Origin: Mycolicibacterium rufum
GTDB lineage: Bacteria > Actinomycetota > Actinomycetes > Mycobacteriales > Mycobacteriaceae
Length of the DNA stretch: 64,000 nt
Direction of reading: 5' to 3'
Assembly: GCF_022374875.2 (NCBI RefSeq)
Contig: NZ_CP092427.2
Span: forward strand, 2,666,001-2,730,000
The notes under the pieces were generated by a model that worked only from the letters and a program-made list of their open reading frames with translations, had not been told where the DNA came from and ran no database searches. Shown here piece after piece: positions 16,292-24,996 of the stretch. Every line of letters begins with the position of its first letter. The stretch's first letter is position 1. The position numbers and the translations under genes are program-made.

Positions 16292-17361
16292 TGCGCATCG
16301 TCGTCACCGGCGCGTCGGGCAACGTCGGCACCGCCCTGCTGCGCCGGCTGGCCCAGGACGCGCCGGGCCACGACGTCGTCGGCGTGGTGCGCCGACCCCC
16401 CGAACCCGGCGGCGTCTACGGCGACGTGGCATGGCACAGCATCGATCTCGCCGAGCCCGACGCCGCGACCCGCCTGCGTCCCGTCCTCGACGGCGCCGAC
16501 ACGGTCGTCCACCTCGCGTGGGGCTTCCAGCCGACGCGCAACACCGACTACCTGCACCGCGTCGGAGTCGGCGGCACCTCCGCCGTTCTGGAAGCGGCGC
16601 ACAGTGTTTCGGTCGGCCAGTTGGTGCACATGTCGTCGGTCGGCACCTACGCCGCGGGCCGGTACGCGCGACGGGTCGACGAATCCTGGTGCACCTCGGG
16701 CATCCCGTCGTCGGCGTACAGCCGCGACAAGTCGGCCGCCGAGGGACTGCTCGACGACTACGAACGCGATCACGGGAACATCGGGATCGCCCGCATGCGA
16801 CCGGGATTCATCGTGCAGCGCGCGGCGGCCAGCGGGCTGATGCGGTATGCGCTGCCCGGCTGGGTTCCGATGCTGGCGATACCACTGCTGCCGGTGCTCC
16901 CGCTCGACCGGCGGCTGTGCATCCCGCTCGTGCACGCCGACGACGTCGCCGCGGCCATCGTGCAGGCGATCGAACGCCGCGCCACCGGTGCGTTCAATCT
17001 GGCCGCCGAACCGCCCATCACCCGCAACGAGGTGGCAAAGGTGTTGGGCTCCTTCCCCGTTCACGTGCCGTCCGGCGTGTTGGGCGCCCTGGTCGATCTG
17101 AGCTGGCGGGCGCGCCTGCAGCCGATCGACCGCGGCTGGCTGGACCTCGCGTTCAGCGTTCCGCTGCTGGACTGCACGCGCGCCCGCACCGAACTGGGAT
17201 GGCAGCCTCAGTGGTCCTCGGTTGCCGCGCTCACCGACGTCATCACCGGCGTCGCACAGCAGGCCCACACCGAAAGTCCGCCGCTGCGTGCCCGGTCCAT
17301 GATCGAGCAGGCGCGCCGCGACCTCACCGAGGGTCTGATGACCACCCGGCACCTGCCCTAA
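16291..17361 (+). CDS. NAD-dependent epimerase/dehydratase (extended SDR)
   Basis: A 356-residue Rossmann-fold protein with the NAD(P) motif VTGASGNVGTALLRRL at residues 5-20, a Ser in HMSSVGTYA and the YSRDKSAAE motif with the catalytic Tyr and Lys. The middle segment MRPGFIVQRAAASGLMRYALP resembles NAD-dependent sugar-epimerase relatives common in mycobacteria. The substrate is unknown. It is translationally coupled to the small membrane protein upstream and overlaps the convergent GH3 gene by four bases. Confidence 0.82.
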   Translation: MRIVVTGASGNVGTALLRRLAQDAPGHDVVGVVRRPPEPGGVYGDVAWHSIDLAEPDAATRLRPVLDGADTVVHLAWGFQPTRNTDYLHRVGVGGTSAVLEAAHSVSVGQLVHMSSVGTYAAGRYARRVDESWCTSGIPSSAYSRDKSAAEGLLDDYERDHGNIGIARMRPGFIVQRAAASGLMRYALPGWVPMLAIPLLPVLPLDRRLCIPLVHADDVAAAIVQAIERRATGAFNLAAEPPITRNEVAKVLGSFPVHVPSGVLGALVDLSWRARLQPIDRGWLDLAFSVPLLDCTRARTELGWQPQWSSVAALTDVITGVAQQAHTESPPLRARSMIEQARRDLTEGLMTTRHLP

Positions 17362-19583
17362 TCTTTGGACGCATCGGCGTCGTCCAGCAGGGCGTCGATC
17401 AGCGCCGGGTCGACGTCTGCGCCTCCGGCGGCGGCGAACATCCCCGCCCGTCCGATGGGGATCGCGCCGAGCATGCGCGCGATGTCCACCCCCTCGGGCA
17501 TGATCCCGCCGGCGCCGCTGAGATCCGGCATCGCCGCGGCCATCGCCTGGGCCAGCGCGGGGCCGGCCACCGGGTGGGCCATCACCTCGCCGATCGACGA
17601 CATCCGCGTCAATGGCACCCTGACGTCGTCGCCGTCCACGTCCACCGTCACAGAAGTGCGGATGTCGCGGCTCGACGCGGCGACGTCCACGGTGTACACC
17701 CCGGCCTCGACGACCCACCGGTCGACACGAATGTCCCAGTACGCCAGATCTTCTCGCCGAACGGTCAGCACCACCTCGCGCGTCTCGCCCGGATCGAGCG
17801 GCACCGACGCGAATGCCTTGCACTCCCGCGGCGGGCGCGCCACGGCGCTGATGGGCAGGCCGGTGTACACCTGCACGACTTCCCGTCCGGCGGCGGTGCC
17901 GGTGTTGGTCACCGACACCCGCACGGTGACGTCGCCGGCGTCGTCGACCGCGGCCGACGCGTCCCGGTAGTCGAAGGTGGTGTAGCTCAGCCCGTGTCCG
18001 AACGGGAACGCGACGTCGAGGTCCCGCGCGTCGTACCACCGGTAGCCGACGAACAGCCCCTCGCCGTACCGGACGTGGCCGTGTTCTCCGGGGAAGCCGA
18101 GATGCGCAGGCGTGTCCTGCAATCGCCGCGGGATGGTCTCGGTCAGTTTGGCCGACGGGTTGACCACACCGAACAGCACATCGGCCACCGCGCCGCCGCC
18201 GGCCTGACCCAGCAGCCATCCCTCGAGCACCGCGGGCACCGTGTCGGCGAACGGAAGCGACACCACCCCGCCGTTGGACAGCACCACCACGGTGCGCGGG
18301 TTGGCGGTGACCACAGCATCGAGCAGCGCGAGTTGGTCCGCGGGCAGGTCGATGTCGTCCCGGTCATAGCCTTCGGACTCCGCGGCGTCCGGCAGGCCCA
18401 GGAACACGACGGCGACGTCGGCGGCCGACGCGACGGCAGCGGCGTCGTCGACTCGGTCACCGGGATCGAAGGTGACGGGTCCGGTTGCCAGAGAACGAAT
18501 CTCGTCCAGCGCGGTGTCGAGCCGCGTCGGGTTGATCTTCGATGAGCCGCCGCCCTGGTAGCGGGGTTCGACGGCGAAGGTGCCGATGACCGCGATAGCG
18601 GTCTCGCGGCGCAGCGGCAGCAATCCGCCGTCGTTGCGCAGCAGGACGATCGACCGCCCGGCCGCCTCGCGGGCCAGCGCGTGGTGGGCGTCTGCGTCGA
18701 CGGGATCGGCCGCGGCATGCTGGGCCCGGTCGATCATCCGCAGCAGCCGGCCGGCTGCCTCGTCCACGCGCCGTTCGTCGACGGTTCCGGCCTCGAGCGC
18801 GGCAAGGACCGCCGCGTCTCCCGCGTGGGTCGGGCCGGGCATCGCGAGGTCGAGTCCGGCGGCCAGCGACGCCGCCCGGTCGTCGACGGCGCCCCAATCC
18901 GACACGACGACACCGTCGTAGCCCCACTCCTCCCGGAGCACCGTGGTCAGCAGCCACGGGTCCTGCGCGGCGTACACCCCGTTGATCCGGTTGTAGGAGC
19001 ACATCACCGTCCACGGCTGCGCCTCGCGCACGATGTGAGCGAAGGCGCGCAGGTACATCTCCCGCAGCGGCCGGGGGTCGATGTCGGCGCTGACCCGCAT
19101 CCGGTCGGTCTCCTGGTTGTTGGCCGCGAAGTGCTTCACCGAGGCGCCCACCCCGCGGCTCTGGATGCCGCTGACCATCGCCGCGCCCAGCACCCCGGAC
19201 ACGACCGGATCCTCGGAGAAGTACTCGAAGGTGCGCCCGCACAGCGGCGTGCGCTTGATGTTGACGCCGGGCCCGAGCAGCACCGCCACGTCCCGGTCGG
19301 CGGCCTCGGCGCCGAGTGCCGCGCCGATGCGTTCCACGAGGTCGCGATCCCAGGAGCAGCCGAGGGCGACCGCCGGCGGGAAGCACGTCGCCGGCTCGCT
19401 GTCACCGATGCCCAGGTGATCGGCGCCGGCGCGCTGCTTGCGCACCCCGTGCGGCCCGTCGGTCAGCATGATCGCCGGAACGCCAAGGCGCTCAACGGCT
19501 TCGGTGTACCAGAAACTCGCGCCGCTGGTGAGCGACACCTTCTCCTCGAGCGTCAGGTCGGTCGGGTCCGGGAAGGAGGTCAT
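17358..19583 (-). CDS. Glycoside hydrolase family 3 beta-glucosidase
   Basis: A 741-residue GH3 enzyme. The N-terminal TIM barrel holds LTDGPHGVRKQ, the KHFAANNQETDR motif and the nucleophile Asp in GVVVSDWGAVDDR. The second alpha/beta domain carries RNDGGLLPLRRET and GRSIVLLRN, and a C-terminal fibronectin-III-like domain (GHGLSYTTFDYRD, VTVRVSVTNTG) follows. A last about 90-residue tail contains repeated Gly/Ala-Met segments of unknown role. No signal peptide, so it is probably cytoplasmic, acting on imported oligosaccharides or glucosides. The start follows GGAGGC. Confidence 0.92.
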   Translation of the reverse strand: MTSFPDPTDLTLEEKVSLTSGASFWYTEAVERLGVPAIMLTDGPHGVRKQRAGADHLGIGDSEPATCFPPAVALGCSWDRDLVERIGAALGAEAADRDVAVLLGPGVNIKRTPLCGRTFEYFSEDPVVSGVLGAAMVSGIQSRGVGASVKHFAANNQETDRMRVSADIDPRPLREMYLRAFAHIVREAQPWTVMCSYNRINGVYAAQDPWLLTTVLREEWGYDGVVVSDWGAVDDRAASLAAGLDLAMPGPTHAGDAAVLAALEAGTVDERRVDEAAGRLLRMIDRAQHAAADPVDADAHHALAREAAGRSIVLLRNDGGLLPLRRETAIAVIGTFAVEPRYQGGGSSKINPTRLDTALDEIRSLATGPVTFDPGDRVDDAAAVASAADVAVVFLGLPDAAESEGYDRDDIDLPADQLALLDAVVTANPRTVVVLSNGGVVSLPFADTVPAVLEGWLLGQAGGGAVADVLFGVVNPSAKLTETIPRRLQDTPAHLGFPGEHGHVRYGEGLFVGYRWYDARDLDVAFPFGHGLSYTTFDYRDASAAVDDAGDVTVRVSVTNTGTAAGREVVQVYTGLPISAVARPPRECKAFASVPLDPGETREVVLTVRREDLAYWDIRVDRWVVEAGVYTVDVAASSRDIRTSVTVDVDGDDVRVPLTRMSSIGEVMAHPVAGPALAQAMAAAMPDLSGAGGIMPEGVDIARMLGAIPIGRAGMFAAAGGADVDPALIDALLDDADASKD

Positions 19584-19606
19584 GCCTCCAGAGTGCCCGA
19601 CCCGTC

Positions 19607-20440
19607 TCAGTCCGCGCCGAAGTCGATGCGGACGAAGTCGGTGACCGCCTCGAAGCCGATGCGCCGGTAGATGGCGTTGGACACCGGATTGGCCAGGTCC
19701 GCGAACAGCACCACCTCAGGGGTGCCGCTGCGGTGGGCGAGCGCGCACGCCGCGGCGGTGACCGCCGACCCGAACCCCCGCTCCCGCGACGCCGGCGGCG
19801 TGTACACCGGTCCGATCCGGGAGACGCCCGCCGCGGGCGCGCGCAGCATCGCCATGCTCACCGGCTCGTCGTCGAGCGTCCACAGCACGAACCGGTCCCC
19901 GACCTCGGCGGCGCGGCCGACGAACCGCGCGCCCGCGGCGTCGTCGCGGGGCTCGTTGAACGTCTCGACGAAGAAGCCCTCCACCCAGTCGATCAGGACG
20001 GCGTGATCCTGCGCCGTGGCGAGGCGAGCGGTGCCCGGCACCTCGGCCGGTGGGATCAGCGTGCCCAGCCGGTAGAGCCGCTCGCCGAGGTCGACGTGCC
20101 CGGCCCGGCCCGTGACCGCATGCCAGTTCGCCGAGAACCGGCCGGCGACCTCGCGGACACCGCGCACCCCGGGCACATCCGGATGCGAGCCCGCGAGCGC
20201 TTCGGCCGCCGCCCGCGAGCCGCCGCCGGCCAGACCGGTGACCAGCAGCGGGTAGGGCGGCGTCTGCAGCGCGGCACCGACCACGTCCGTTCCCTCGTGC
20301 GCGGTGACCATCACCGCGTTGGCGGGCACCCCCGCGCCGAGCGCGGTCAGCTCGATCGTGTGCAGGACCGGATCGCGCCGGTACAGCGGCGCGGCGAGAG
20401 CGAGGAACGCTTCCGGGTCGTCGTGGAGTCGGACGTCCAT
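19607..20440 (-). CDS. GNAT-family N-acetyltransferase
   Basis: A 277-residue protein. The C-terminal 130 residues are a GNAT fold with the acetyl-CoA-binding segment YTPPASRERGFGSAVTAAACALA and the final NAIYRRIGFEAVTDFVRIDF; the N-terminal 140 residues are a degenerate extension (LHDDPEAFLALAAPLYRRDPVLHTIEL) seen in many actinobacterial two-lobe GNATs. The substrate is unknown. It sits 23 bases from the GH3 gene on the same strand, with a GAGGAG site before its ATG. Confidence 0.8.
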   Translation of the reverse strand: MDVRLHDDPEAFLALAAPLYRRDPVLHTIELTALGAGVPANAVMVTAHEGTDVVGAALQTPPYPLLVTGLAGGGSRAAAEALAGSHPDVPGVRGVREVAGRFSANWHAVTGRAGHVDLGERLYRLGTLIPPAEVPGTARLATAQDHAVLIDWVEGFFVETFNEPRDDAAGARFVGRAAEVGDRFVLWTLDDEPVSMAMLRAPAAGVSRIGPVYTPPASRERGFGSAVTAAACALAHRSGTPEVVLFADLANPVSNAIYRRIGFEAVTDFVRIDFGAD

Positions 20441-20501
20441 CTCCTCAGCATGCGGACCGGACCGGTGCTGGTCGAATAATTAATCGTGATGGAGCCGCCG
20501 A

Positions 20502-20792
20502 TCAGCCTTTGAGTTCCACTTCGACGAAGACCACAGACGTGTCCGAGGAACTCACGACCTCGTGGTCGGTGCCTGCCGTGCCGCGGTAGGGCGATGCTGC
20601 GTGTTGCGTCATCTCCCGGGTGTTGCCGTCGGCGTCGGTGACGGTGAAGGTTCCGCCGGTGACGGGGATGACGACGTAGTCGTAGTCGTGTCGGTGCGGA
20701 CCGGTGGAGTCACCGGCCTGCTCGAACGTCCATGTCGTCACACGGATGCGGGCATCGTCGATCGCGACGGTGGCTCGCGCTGTGCTCATCAT
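20502..20792 (-). CDS. Cupin-fold small protein
   Basis: A 96-residue single-domain cupin with metal-ligand motif GPHRHDYDYVVIPVTGG and the second half GTDHEVVSSSDTSVVFVEVEL. The two His of HRHDYD and the later Asp-His fit the cupin beta-barrel sites. The stop of mmuM overlaps its ATG (ATGA), so it is translated from the same message. It may be an isomerase, lyase or sensor; the sequence does not decide. Confidence 0.75.
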   Translation of the reverse strand: MMSTARATVAIDDARIRVTTWTFEQAGDSTGPHRHDYDYVVIPVTGGTFTVTDADGNTREMTQHAASPYRGTAGTDHEVVSSSDTSVVFVEVELKG

Positions 20793-21769
20793 TGATCCTC
20801 GATGGTCGGTTTTCCGGGTCTGGTCTCCGCGGTGCGGCGCGAGATCTCGCGCACCATGGCGTCGATGTGACGCTCGTCGGTACCGCAGCAGCCGCCCAGG
20901 ATGGACAGGTGCGGGAGCCGGTCGAACAGATCGGCCTGCGCGGCGGCGAAGTCGGACGGCGTGCCGTCGCCGCGCGCGATCGCAGCGTCCAGATCCGCGT
21001 GGCCGGCGGTCGACGCGTTCGCGCGTATCCCGGCGATCCGGCGGTTCCAGTCGGCCGGCTCGGAGCCGAGTGCCCTGGCGATGTGGTGCGGATGCGCGCA
21101 GTTGACCAGGAAGTAGTCGGGAGGTGCGGCCTCGTCGACCGCTGTGATCGCCTCCGCCAGGTCGATGCCGCTGAGCAGACGTCCGTCCGCGTCGACCGTG
21201 AACGATACCGCGATCGGCAGTCCCTCGGCCCGGGCGGCGCGCACGATGCCGATGGCCTCGCCGATGTGCGTGATGGTGTAAGCGGTGGCCACATCGGCAC
21301 CGCCAGCGGCGAATACGGCCAGTTGCGGCCTGTGATAGTCGAATGCGGCGTCCGGGTGCGGCTCCGACGAGGCGCAGTACCCGTCGTGGCGCGGCCCGAT
21401 GCTTCCGCTGACGAGGATGTGGCCGACGGCGTCGGCGTGGTCGCGGCGCAGTTCAGCCATGAACGCGATCGCTGCGGAGTTCACCCGCGCGAGATCGCGG
21501 GCGTCGTAACCGAGGAGCCGACCCCAGTCCGGGTTGGCGCGCCAGGTGGGGCTCTCCAGAAGAAGCGGACGTCCACTCGCCGACGCGATAGAGACGTATT
21601 CCCTGTAGTAGTCACGCAGCGCCGATCGGCCTTCGGCCGTGTCCACCAGCACGAAGGCCGCGAAGTGCGGCAAGTCCACACCGCGGCGGAACATCAGGTC
21701 GGTCTCCACGCCGCCGTCGGTGACGAACACCCTGGTGCCCTCGGCCGGACAAATACTGCGTTGGCCCAC
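20789..21769 (-). CDS. mmuM: Homocysteine S-methyltransferase
   Basis: A 326-residue zinc-dependent methyltransferase barrel. The first motif is FVTDGGVETDLMF, and the zinc-ligand cysteines lie in FLVNCAHP and in LGGCCGTDERHIDAM, the pattern of MmuM/BHMT enzymes that move a methyl group from S-methylmethionine or S-adenosylmethionine to homocysteine. The start is GTG 21769 behind GGAGCG. It is the first gene of a two-gene operon with the cupin and is divergent from lysE. The methyl donor is not visible from sequence. Confidence 0.85.
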   Translation of the reverse strand: MGQRSICPAEGTRVFVTDGGVETDLMFRRGVDLPHFAAFVLVDTAEGRSALRDYYREYVSIASASGRPLLLESPTWRANPDWGRLLGYDARDLARVNSAAIAFMAELRRDHADAVGHILVSGSIGPRHDGYCASSEPHPDAAFDYHRPQLAVFAAGGADVATAYTITHIGEAIGIVRAARAEGLPIAVSFTVDADGRLLSGIDLAEAITAVDEAAPPDYFLVNCAHPHHIARALGSEPADWNRRIAGIRANASTAGHADLDAAIARGDGTPSDFAAAQADLFDRLPHLSILGGCCGTDERHIDAMVREISRRTAETRPGKPTIEDQ

Positions 21770-21927
21770 CGTGCGCTCCTTCTGCGATATCTCGAGGCCC
21801 GACCACGGCGCGACGGGGTGGACCTCAGGCTATCGGCCGAGACCAGCCGCCTGGCCGCCCCTTTGTGGCATAAGAACGGCTAATCTTGATGAAGAAACAT
21901 GAGCTGTACTGTCGTCACTCACCCTCC

Positions 21928-21933
21928 TAGCGT
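21928..21933 (+). promoter_or_regulatory. Candidate -10 box for lysE
   Basis: TAGCGT fits TANNNT and is followed after seven bases by GTG 21941. No Shine-Dalgarno site precedes any candidate lysE start, so a leaderless message starting at GTG 21941 is the simplest reading; the same hexamer stands in front of pxpB. Confidence 0.4.
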
Positions 21934-21940
21934 GAACCAC

Positions 21941-22546
21941 GTGACCACCGGACTGATCGTGCTCAGCGGCTTCGCCACCACGATGGCGCTGATCGCGGCC
22001 ATCGGCGCGCAGAACGCGTTCGTGCTCCGTCAGGGCATCCGAGGGGAACACGTACTGCCGGTGGTCGCCGTCTGCACGGTGTCCGACCTGCTCCTCGTCA
22101 CTGCGGGCATCGCGGGCTTCGGCGCCCTGGTCAGCGCACACCCCGACATCGTCACCGTCGCGACCTACAGCGGCGCGGCGTTCCTGCTCGGGTACGGGCT
22201 GCTCGCGGCGCGGCGCGCACTCCGGCCGGGGACGCTGACCCCGTCCGACGCGCAACCGGCCCGCCTGGCCGGGGTCCTGGCGACCTGCCTGGCCCTGACG
22301 TTCCTCAACCCGCACGTCTACCTCGACACCGTGGTGCTGCTCGGCGCCCTGGCCAATGAGCACCACGACGGGCGCTGGCTGTTCGGCATCGGAGCGGTCA
22401 CCGCCAGCGCCGTCTGGTTCACCAGCCTCGGGTTCGGCGCCCGGCGGTTGCGCCGGTACTTCGAGTCGCCGCGGACGTGGCGGCTGCTCGACGGCGGCAT
22501 CGCGGCGATGATGATCGCGCTGAGTGTGACACTGGTCCTCAACTGA
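21941..22546 (+). CDS. lysE: LysE-family basic amino acid exporter
   Basis: A 201-residue membrane protein with five or six helices and the LysE signature [18 protein letters not shown]. The segments [15 protein letters not shown] and [20 protein letters not shown] also match mycobacterial LysE (Rv1986), which exports lysine and arginine. The frame is open back to ATG 21899, and GTG 21932 is also possible; I prefer GTG 21941 because a TANNNT box ends seven bases before it and the homologue has a short N-terminus. Its usual regulator gene lysG is at 7.6-8.5 kb and not adjacent. Confidence 0.87.
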   Translation: MTTGLIVLSGFATTMALIAAIGAQNAFVLRQGIRGEHVLPVVAVCTVSDLLLVTAGIAGFGALVSAHPDIVTVATYSGAAFLLGYGLLAARRALRPGTLTPSDAQPARLAGVLATCLALTFLNPHVYLDTVVLLGALANEHHDGRWLFGIGAVTASAVWFTSLGFGARRLRRYFESPRTWRLLDGGIAAMMIALSVTLVLN

Positions 22547-22560
22547 CCCAAACGGCCGAT

Positions 22561-22570
22561 GTCTTAAGAC
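22561..22570. promoter_or_regulatory. 10-bp palindrome upstream of the TetR gene
   Basis: GTCTTAAGAC is a perfect palindrome ending 21 bases before the TetR-family start. Such sites often are autoregulatory operators, but it is short and no second copy was found nearby. Confidence 0.3.
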
Positions 22571-22591
22571 GAATCCCGCCACAATCGACGG

Positions 22592-23176
22592 ATGTCCCCC
22601 GCAAACACAGAGGGGCTCCGGGAACGCAAGAAACGGCAGACCCGCGAAGCCGTCCGCCACGCGGCGTTCCGGCTGTTCGAACGCAACGGCTACCCGAACA
22701 CGACGATCGAGCAGATCGCCGAGGCCGCGGATGTCTCCCCGCGCACGTTCTTCCGCTACTTCCCGAACAAGGCCGCGCTACTGATCCCCGATCAGCTGAT
22801 GGAACCGATCATCGCGCTGTTCCTCGCCGCCCCCGCCGACCTGTCCCCGATCGCCGCCTACCGCCACGCGCTCGAGCAGGTCTTCAGCGGTTTCGCGGGA
22901 GCCGAGTGGGGCGAGGAGATGGCACGCCAGCAACTGCTCTACACGCTGCCCGAGGCAGGTGGCGCGCTCTATCACGAGTACATCCACACCATCGAACTCA
23001 TCACCGAAGCGCTCGCCACCCGGCTGAACCGGCCCGTGGACGATCCGGAGCTGAGGATCACCGCCGGCGCGATGACCGGCGTGATGATGGCGGCGCTGCA
23101 CGGCACACCGATGGACCCGGCAGCGCTCATGTCAGGACTGGATTTCCTCGACGCCGGGCTGCCCCTCACCCCGTAG
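22592..23176 (+). CDS. TetR-family transcriptional regulator
   Basis: A 194-residue regulator. The N-terminal helix-turn-helix domain (residues 10-58) has TREAVRHAAFRLFERNGYPNTTIEQIAEAADVSPRTFFRYFPNKAAL, near-canonical for TetR proteins. The C-terminal ligand and dimer domain is Ala-rich and gives no hint of ligand. It stands between lysE and the FecB-like lipoprotein, 45 bases downstream of lysE, and may control either neighbour or itself through the palindrome just upstream. Confidence 0.9.
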   Translation: MSPANTEGLRERKKRQTREAVRHAAFRLFERNGYPNTTIEQIAEAADVSPRTFFRYFPNKAALLIPDQLMEPIIALFLAAPADLSPIAAYRHALEQVFSGFAGAEWGEEMARQQLLYTLPEAGGALYHEYIHTIELITEALATRLNRPVDDPELRITAGAMTGVMMAALHGTPMDPAALMSGLDFLDAGLPLTP

Positions 23177-23213
23177 CGCGCGGCAATGTCCGGCGACTTC
23201 AAGGTCAGCTAGC

Positions 23214-23219
23214 TATCCT
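23214..23219 (+). promoter_or_regulatory. Candidate -10 box for the FecB-like lipoprotein gene
   Basis: TATCCT (TANNNT) is followed by exactly six bases and then GTG 23226, so transcription would begin at or near the start codon. No ribosome site is visible. Confidence 0.42.
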
Positions 23220-23225
23220 CGCCGG

Positions 23226-24179
23226 GTGCCCGAAATGTGGTCCCGGCGGAACGTCCTGACGATGGCCGCCGCGGCCGCGCTGCTGACCGCCTGCCGATCC
23301 GAGAAGCCGGGCGCCGTCGCCTCGGACGGCTCCGTCACCGTCACCCATGCCTTCGGCGAGACCACCATCCCCAAGCCGCCGACCCGGGTGGTCAGCGCCG
23401 GACTCAACGACGCCGACTTCCTGCTCTCGGTGGGTGTCGTCCCGGTCGCGGTAACCGACTGGTTCGGCGGGGAACCGTTCGGCGTGTGGCCGTGGGCGCA
23501 ACCGCGGCTCGGCGGCGCGACCCCGGCGGTGCTCTCCCTCGCCGACGGGATGCCGATCAAGGAGATCGCCGCGGCGCGGCCGGATCTGATCGTCGCGACC
23601 AACGCCGGACTCGACGCCGACACCTACACGGCGCTCAAGGCGATCGCCCCGACCATCCCCCAGTCCGGCCGGTCCGCGTTCTTCGAACCGTGGCGCGACC
23701 AGGCCGACCTGATCGGGCAGGCCGTCTACCACCACGCCGACATGAACTCACTGATCGACGGTGTCGGCGCGGCCTTCACCAAGGTCAGGGACGACCATCC
23801 GCAGTTCGCCGACCGGACCGTGCTGCTGCTCGACGGGCGCCTCGAGCCCGGCGGCGCACGGGTCAGCGGTCCGGCCTGGCGGCGGGAGTTCCTGACCGCG
23901 ATGGGCCTCACCGTCGCCGACGCCGACGGGCTGATCCCCCGCGACCGCCTCACCCCGGTGCTCGACGGCGCGGACGTGGTGATCTGGACGACCGAGAGCG
24001 ACGAGGAACAGGCCGCGCTGCTCGCCGACCCCGCCGTCGCGCAGTCACGCGCCACCCCGCAGAACCGGAACGTGTTCACCGGCAAGGAGCTGGCCGGCGC
24101 GATCGCCTACGCCTCGACGCTGTCCTACCCGGTGGTGGCCGACAAGCTGCCGCCGATGATCGCGGCCGCTCTGGGCTGA
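23226..24179 (+). CDS. Tat-exported lipoprotein, iron-siderophore ABC substrate-binding protein
   Basis: A 317-residue periplasmic-binding protein (type III fold). The N-terminus combines a twin-arginine motif (SRRNVLTM) with a lipobox LLTAC, so it should be Tat-exported and lipid-anchored at the Cys near residue 23. The body has the FecB/BtuF features TIPKPPTRVVSAGLNDADFLLSVGVVPVAV and EIAAARPDLIVATN. It matches the position and type of M. tuberculosis Rv0265c, next to the pxpBC and aac genes. No permease or ATPase gene is close by, so it must work with components elsewhere. The ligand (siderophore, haem or cobalamin) is not visible. Confidence 0.87.
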   Translation: MPEMWSRRNVLTMAAAAALLTACRSEKPGAVASDGSVTVTHAFGETTIPKPPTRVVSAGLNDADFLLSVGVVPVAVTDWFGGEPFGVWPWAQPRLGGATPAVLSLADGMPIKEIAAARPDLIVATNAGLDADTYTALKAIAPTIPQSGRSAFFEPWRDQADLIGQAVYHHADMNSLIDGVGAAFTKVRDDHPQFADRTVLLLDGRLEPGGARVSGPAWRREFLTAMGLTVADADGLIPRDRLTPVLDGADVVIWTTESDEEQAALLADPAVAQSRATPQNRNVFTGKELAGAIAYASTLSYPVVADKLPPMIAAALG

Positions 24180-24191
24180 TCTAATGGGCCG

Positions 24192-24881
24192 GTGACCGAG
24201 CAGCCCACCGACCTGGATCGACACGCCACCTTCGCGCGCGTGGGCTCGGCCTACTATCCGATCCTCGTCGCGGTCTTCACCGCCCTGGTGATCATCTCGA
24301 ACGTCACCGCCACCAAGGGCGTCGCCTTCGGGCCGATCATCACCGACGGCGGCTTCATCGTGTTCCCCCTGACCTACGTGATCGGCGACGTGCTCAGCGA
24401 GGTGTACGGCTTCAAGGCCGCCAGGCGCGCGATCTTCACCGGTTTCGCGATGAACATCCTTGCCGCGCTTGCCTTCTGGGTGACGATCTACCTGCCGGCG
24501 GCCGATTTCTACACCAACCAGGAGCACTTCGAGAACGTCGTGCACGCCTACACCCAGCTGATCATCGCGGGGCTGGCGGGCTTCATCGTCGGGCAGACCC
24601 TCAACGCGTGGGTGGTGGTGGCGATCAAGGAGCGGACCAAGGAGAAGCACCTGTGGGCGCGGCTGGTCGGCTCGACGTTCGTCGGCCAGCTCGGCGACAC
24701 GCTGGTGTTCTGCACCATCGCGGCCAGCGCGATCGGGATCTCGACGTTCAAGGACTTCGCCGTCTACACCGCGCTGGGCTGGTTCTACAAGACCGCCGTC
24801 GAAGTGGTCATGCTGCCCATCACCTACCGGGTGATCGCGCTGATCAAGCGCAAGGAGCCGACGTACCAGCTGGTCGGTTAA
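24192..24881 (+). CDS. YhhQ-family queuosine-precursor transporter
   Basis: A 229-residue membrane protein with about six helices and the family motifs VIISNVTATKGVAFGPIITDGG, PLTYVIGDVLSEVYGFKAARRAI and GQLGDTLVFCTIA. YhhQ/QueT-type VUT proteins import queuine or preQ1 in other bacteria. Start is GTG 24192, six bases after TCTAAT, again suggesting a leaderless message. Its TAA stop lies inside the target duplication of the insertion sequence and is intact. No tRNA-guanine transglycosylase or queuosine synthesis gene is in the window, so substrate assignment rests on the family alone. Confidence 0.82.
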   Translation: MTEQPTDLDRHATFARVGSAYYPILVAVFTALVIISNVTATKGVAFGPIITDGGFIVFPLTYVIGDVLSEVYGFKAARRAIFTGFAMNILAALAFWVTIYLPAADFYTNQEHFENVVHAYTQLIIAGLAGFIVGQTLNAWVVVAIKERTKEKHLWARLVGSTFVGQLGDTLVFCTIAASAIGISTFKDFAVYTALGWFYKTAVEVVMLPITYRVIALIKRKEPTYQLVG

Positions 24882-24882
24882 C
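24877..24882. repeat. Target-site duplication, left copy
   Basis: GTTAAC directly abuts the left end of the insertion sequence and is repeated at its right end. It contains the yhhQ stop codon. The hexamer is itself palindromic. Confidence 0.85.
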
Positions 24883-24902
24883 TGTGATGTCCAGGGAGGT
24901 TG
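24883..24902 (+). repeat. IS left inverted repeat
   Basis: TGTGATGTCCAGGGAGGTTG, identical to the reverse complement of the right end at 25980-25999. Confidence 0.95.
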
Positions 24903-24996
24903 TCCCTCCCGTTATCGGTGAGCCTGTGTGACAGGGAAGGCCCCCGGTTGTGAAGTGGAGCTGTCTAGGAACCGCTTCACCAACCAGGAGGCCTTC

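Noticed and set aside
14728..18219. Minus-strand open frame of 1163 codons
   Set aside because: It is opposite the second YihY gene, the epimerase and part of another frame of the GH3 gene; composition is that of an antisense shadow.
24928..24996. Transposase start at the first possible codon (24928)
   Set aside because: The GTG at 24997 has a perfect AGGAGG site and gives a usual family length; the upstream residues look non-coding.
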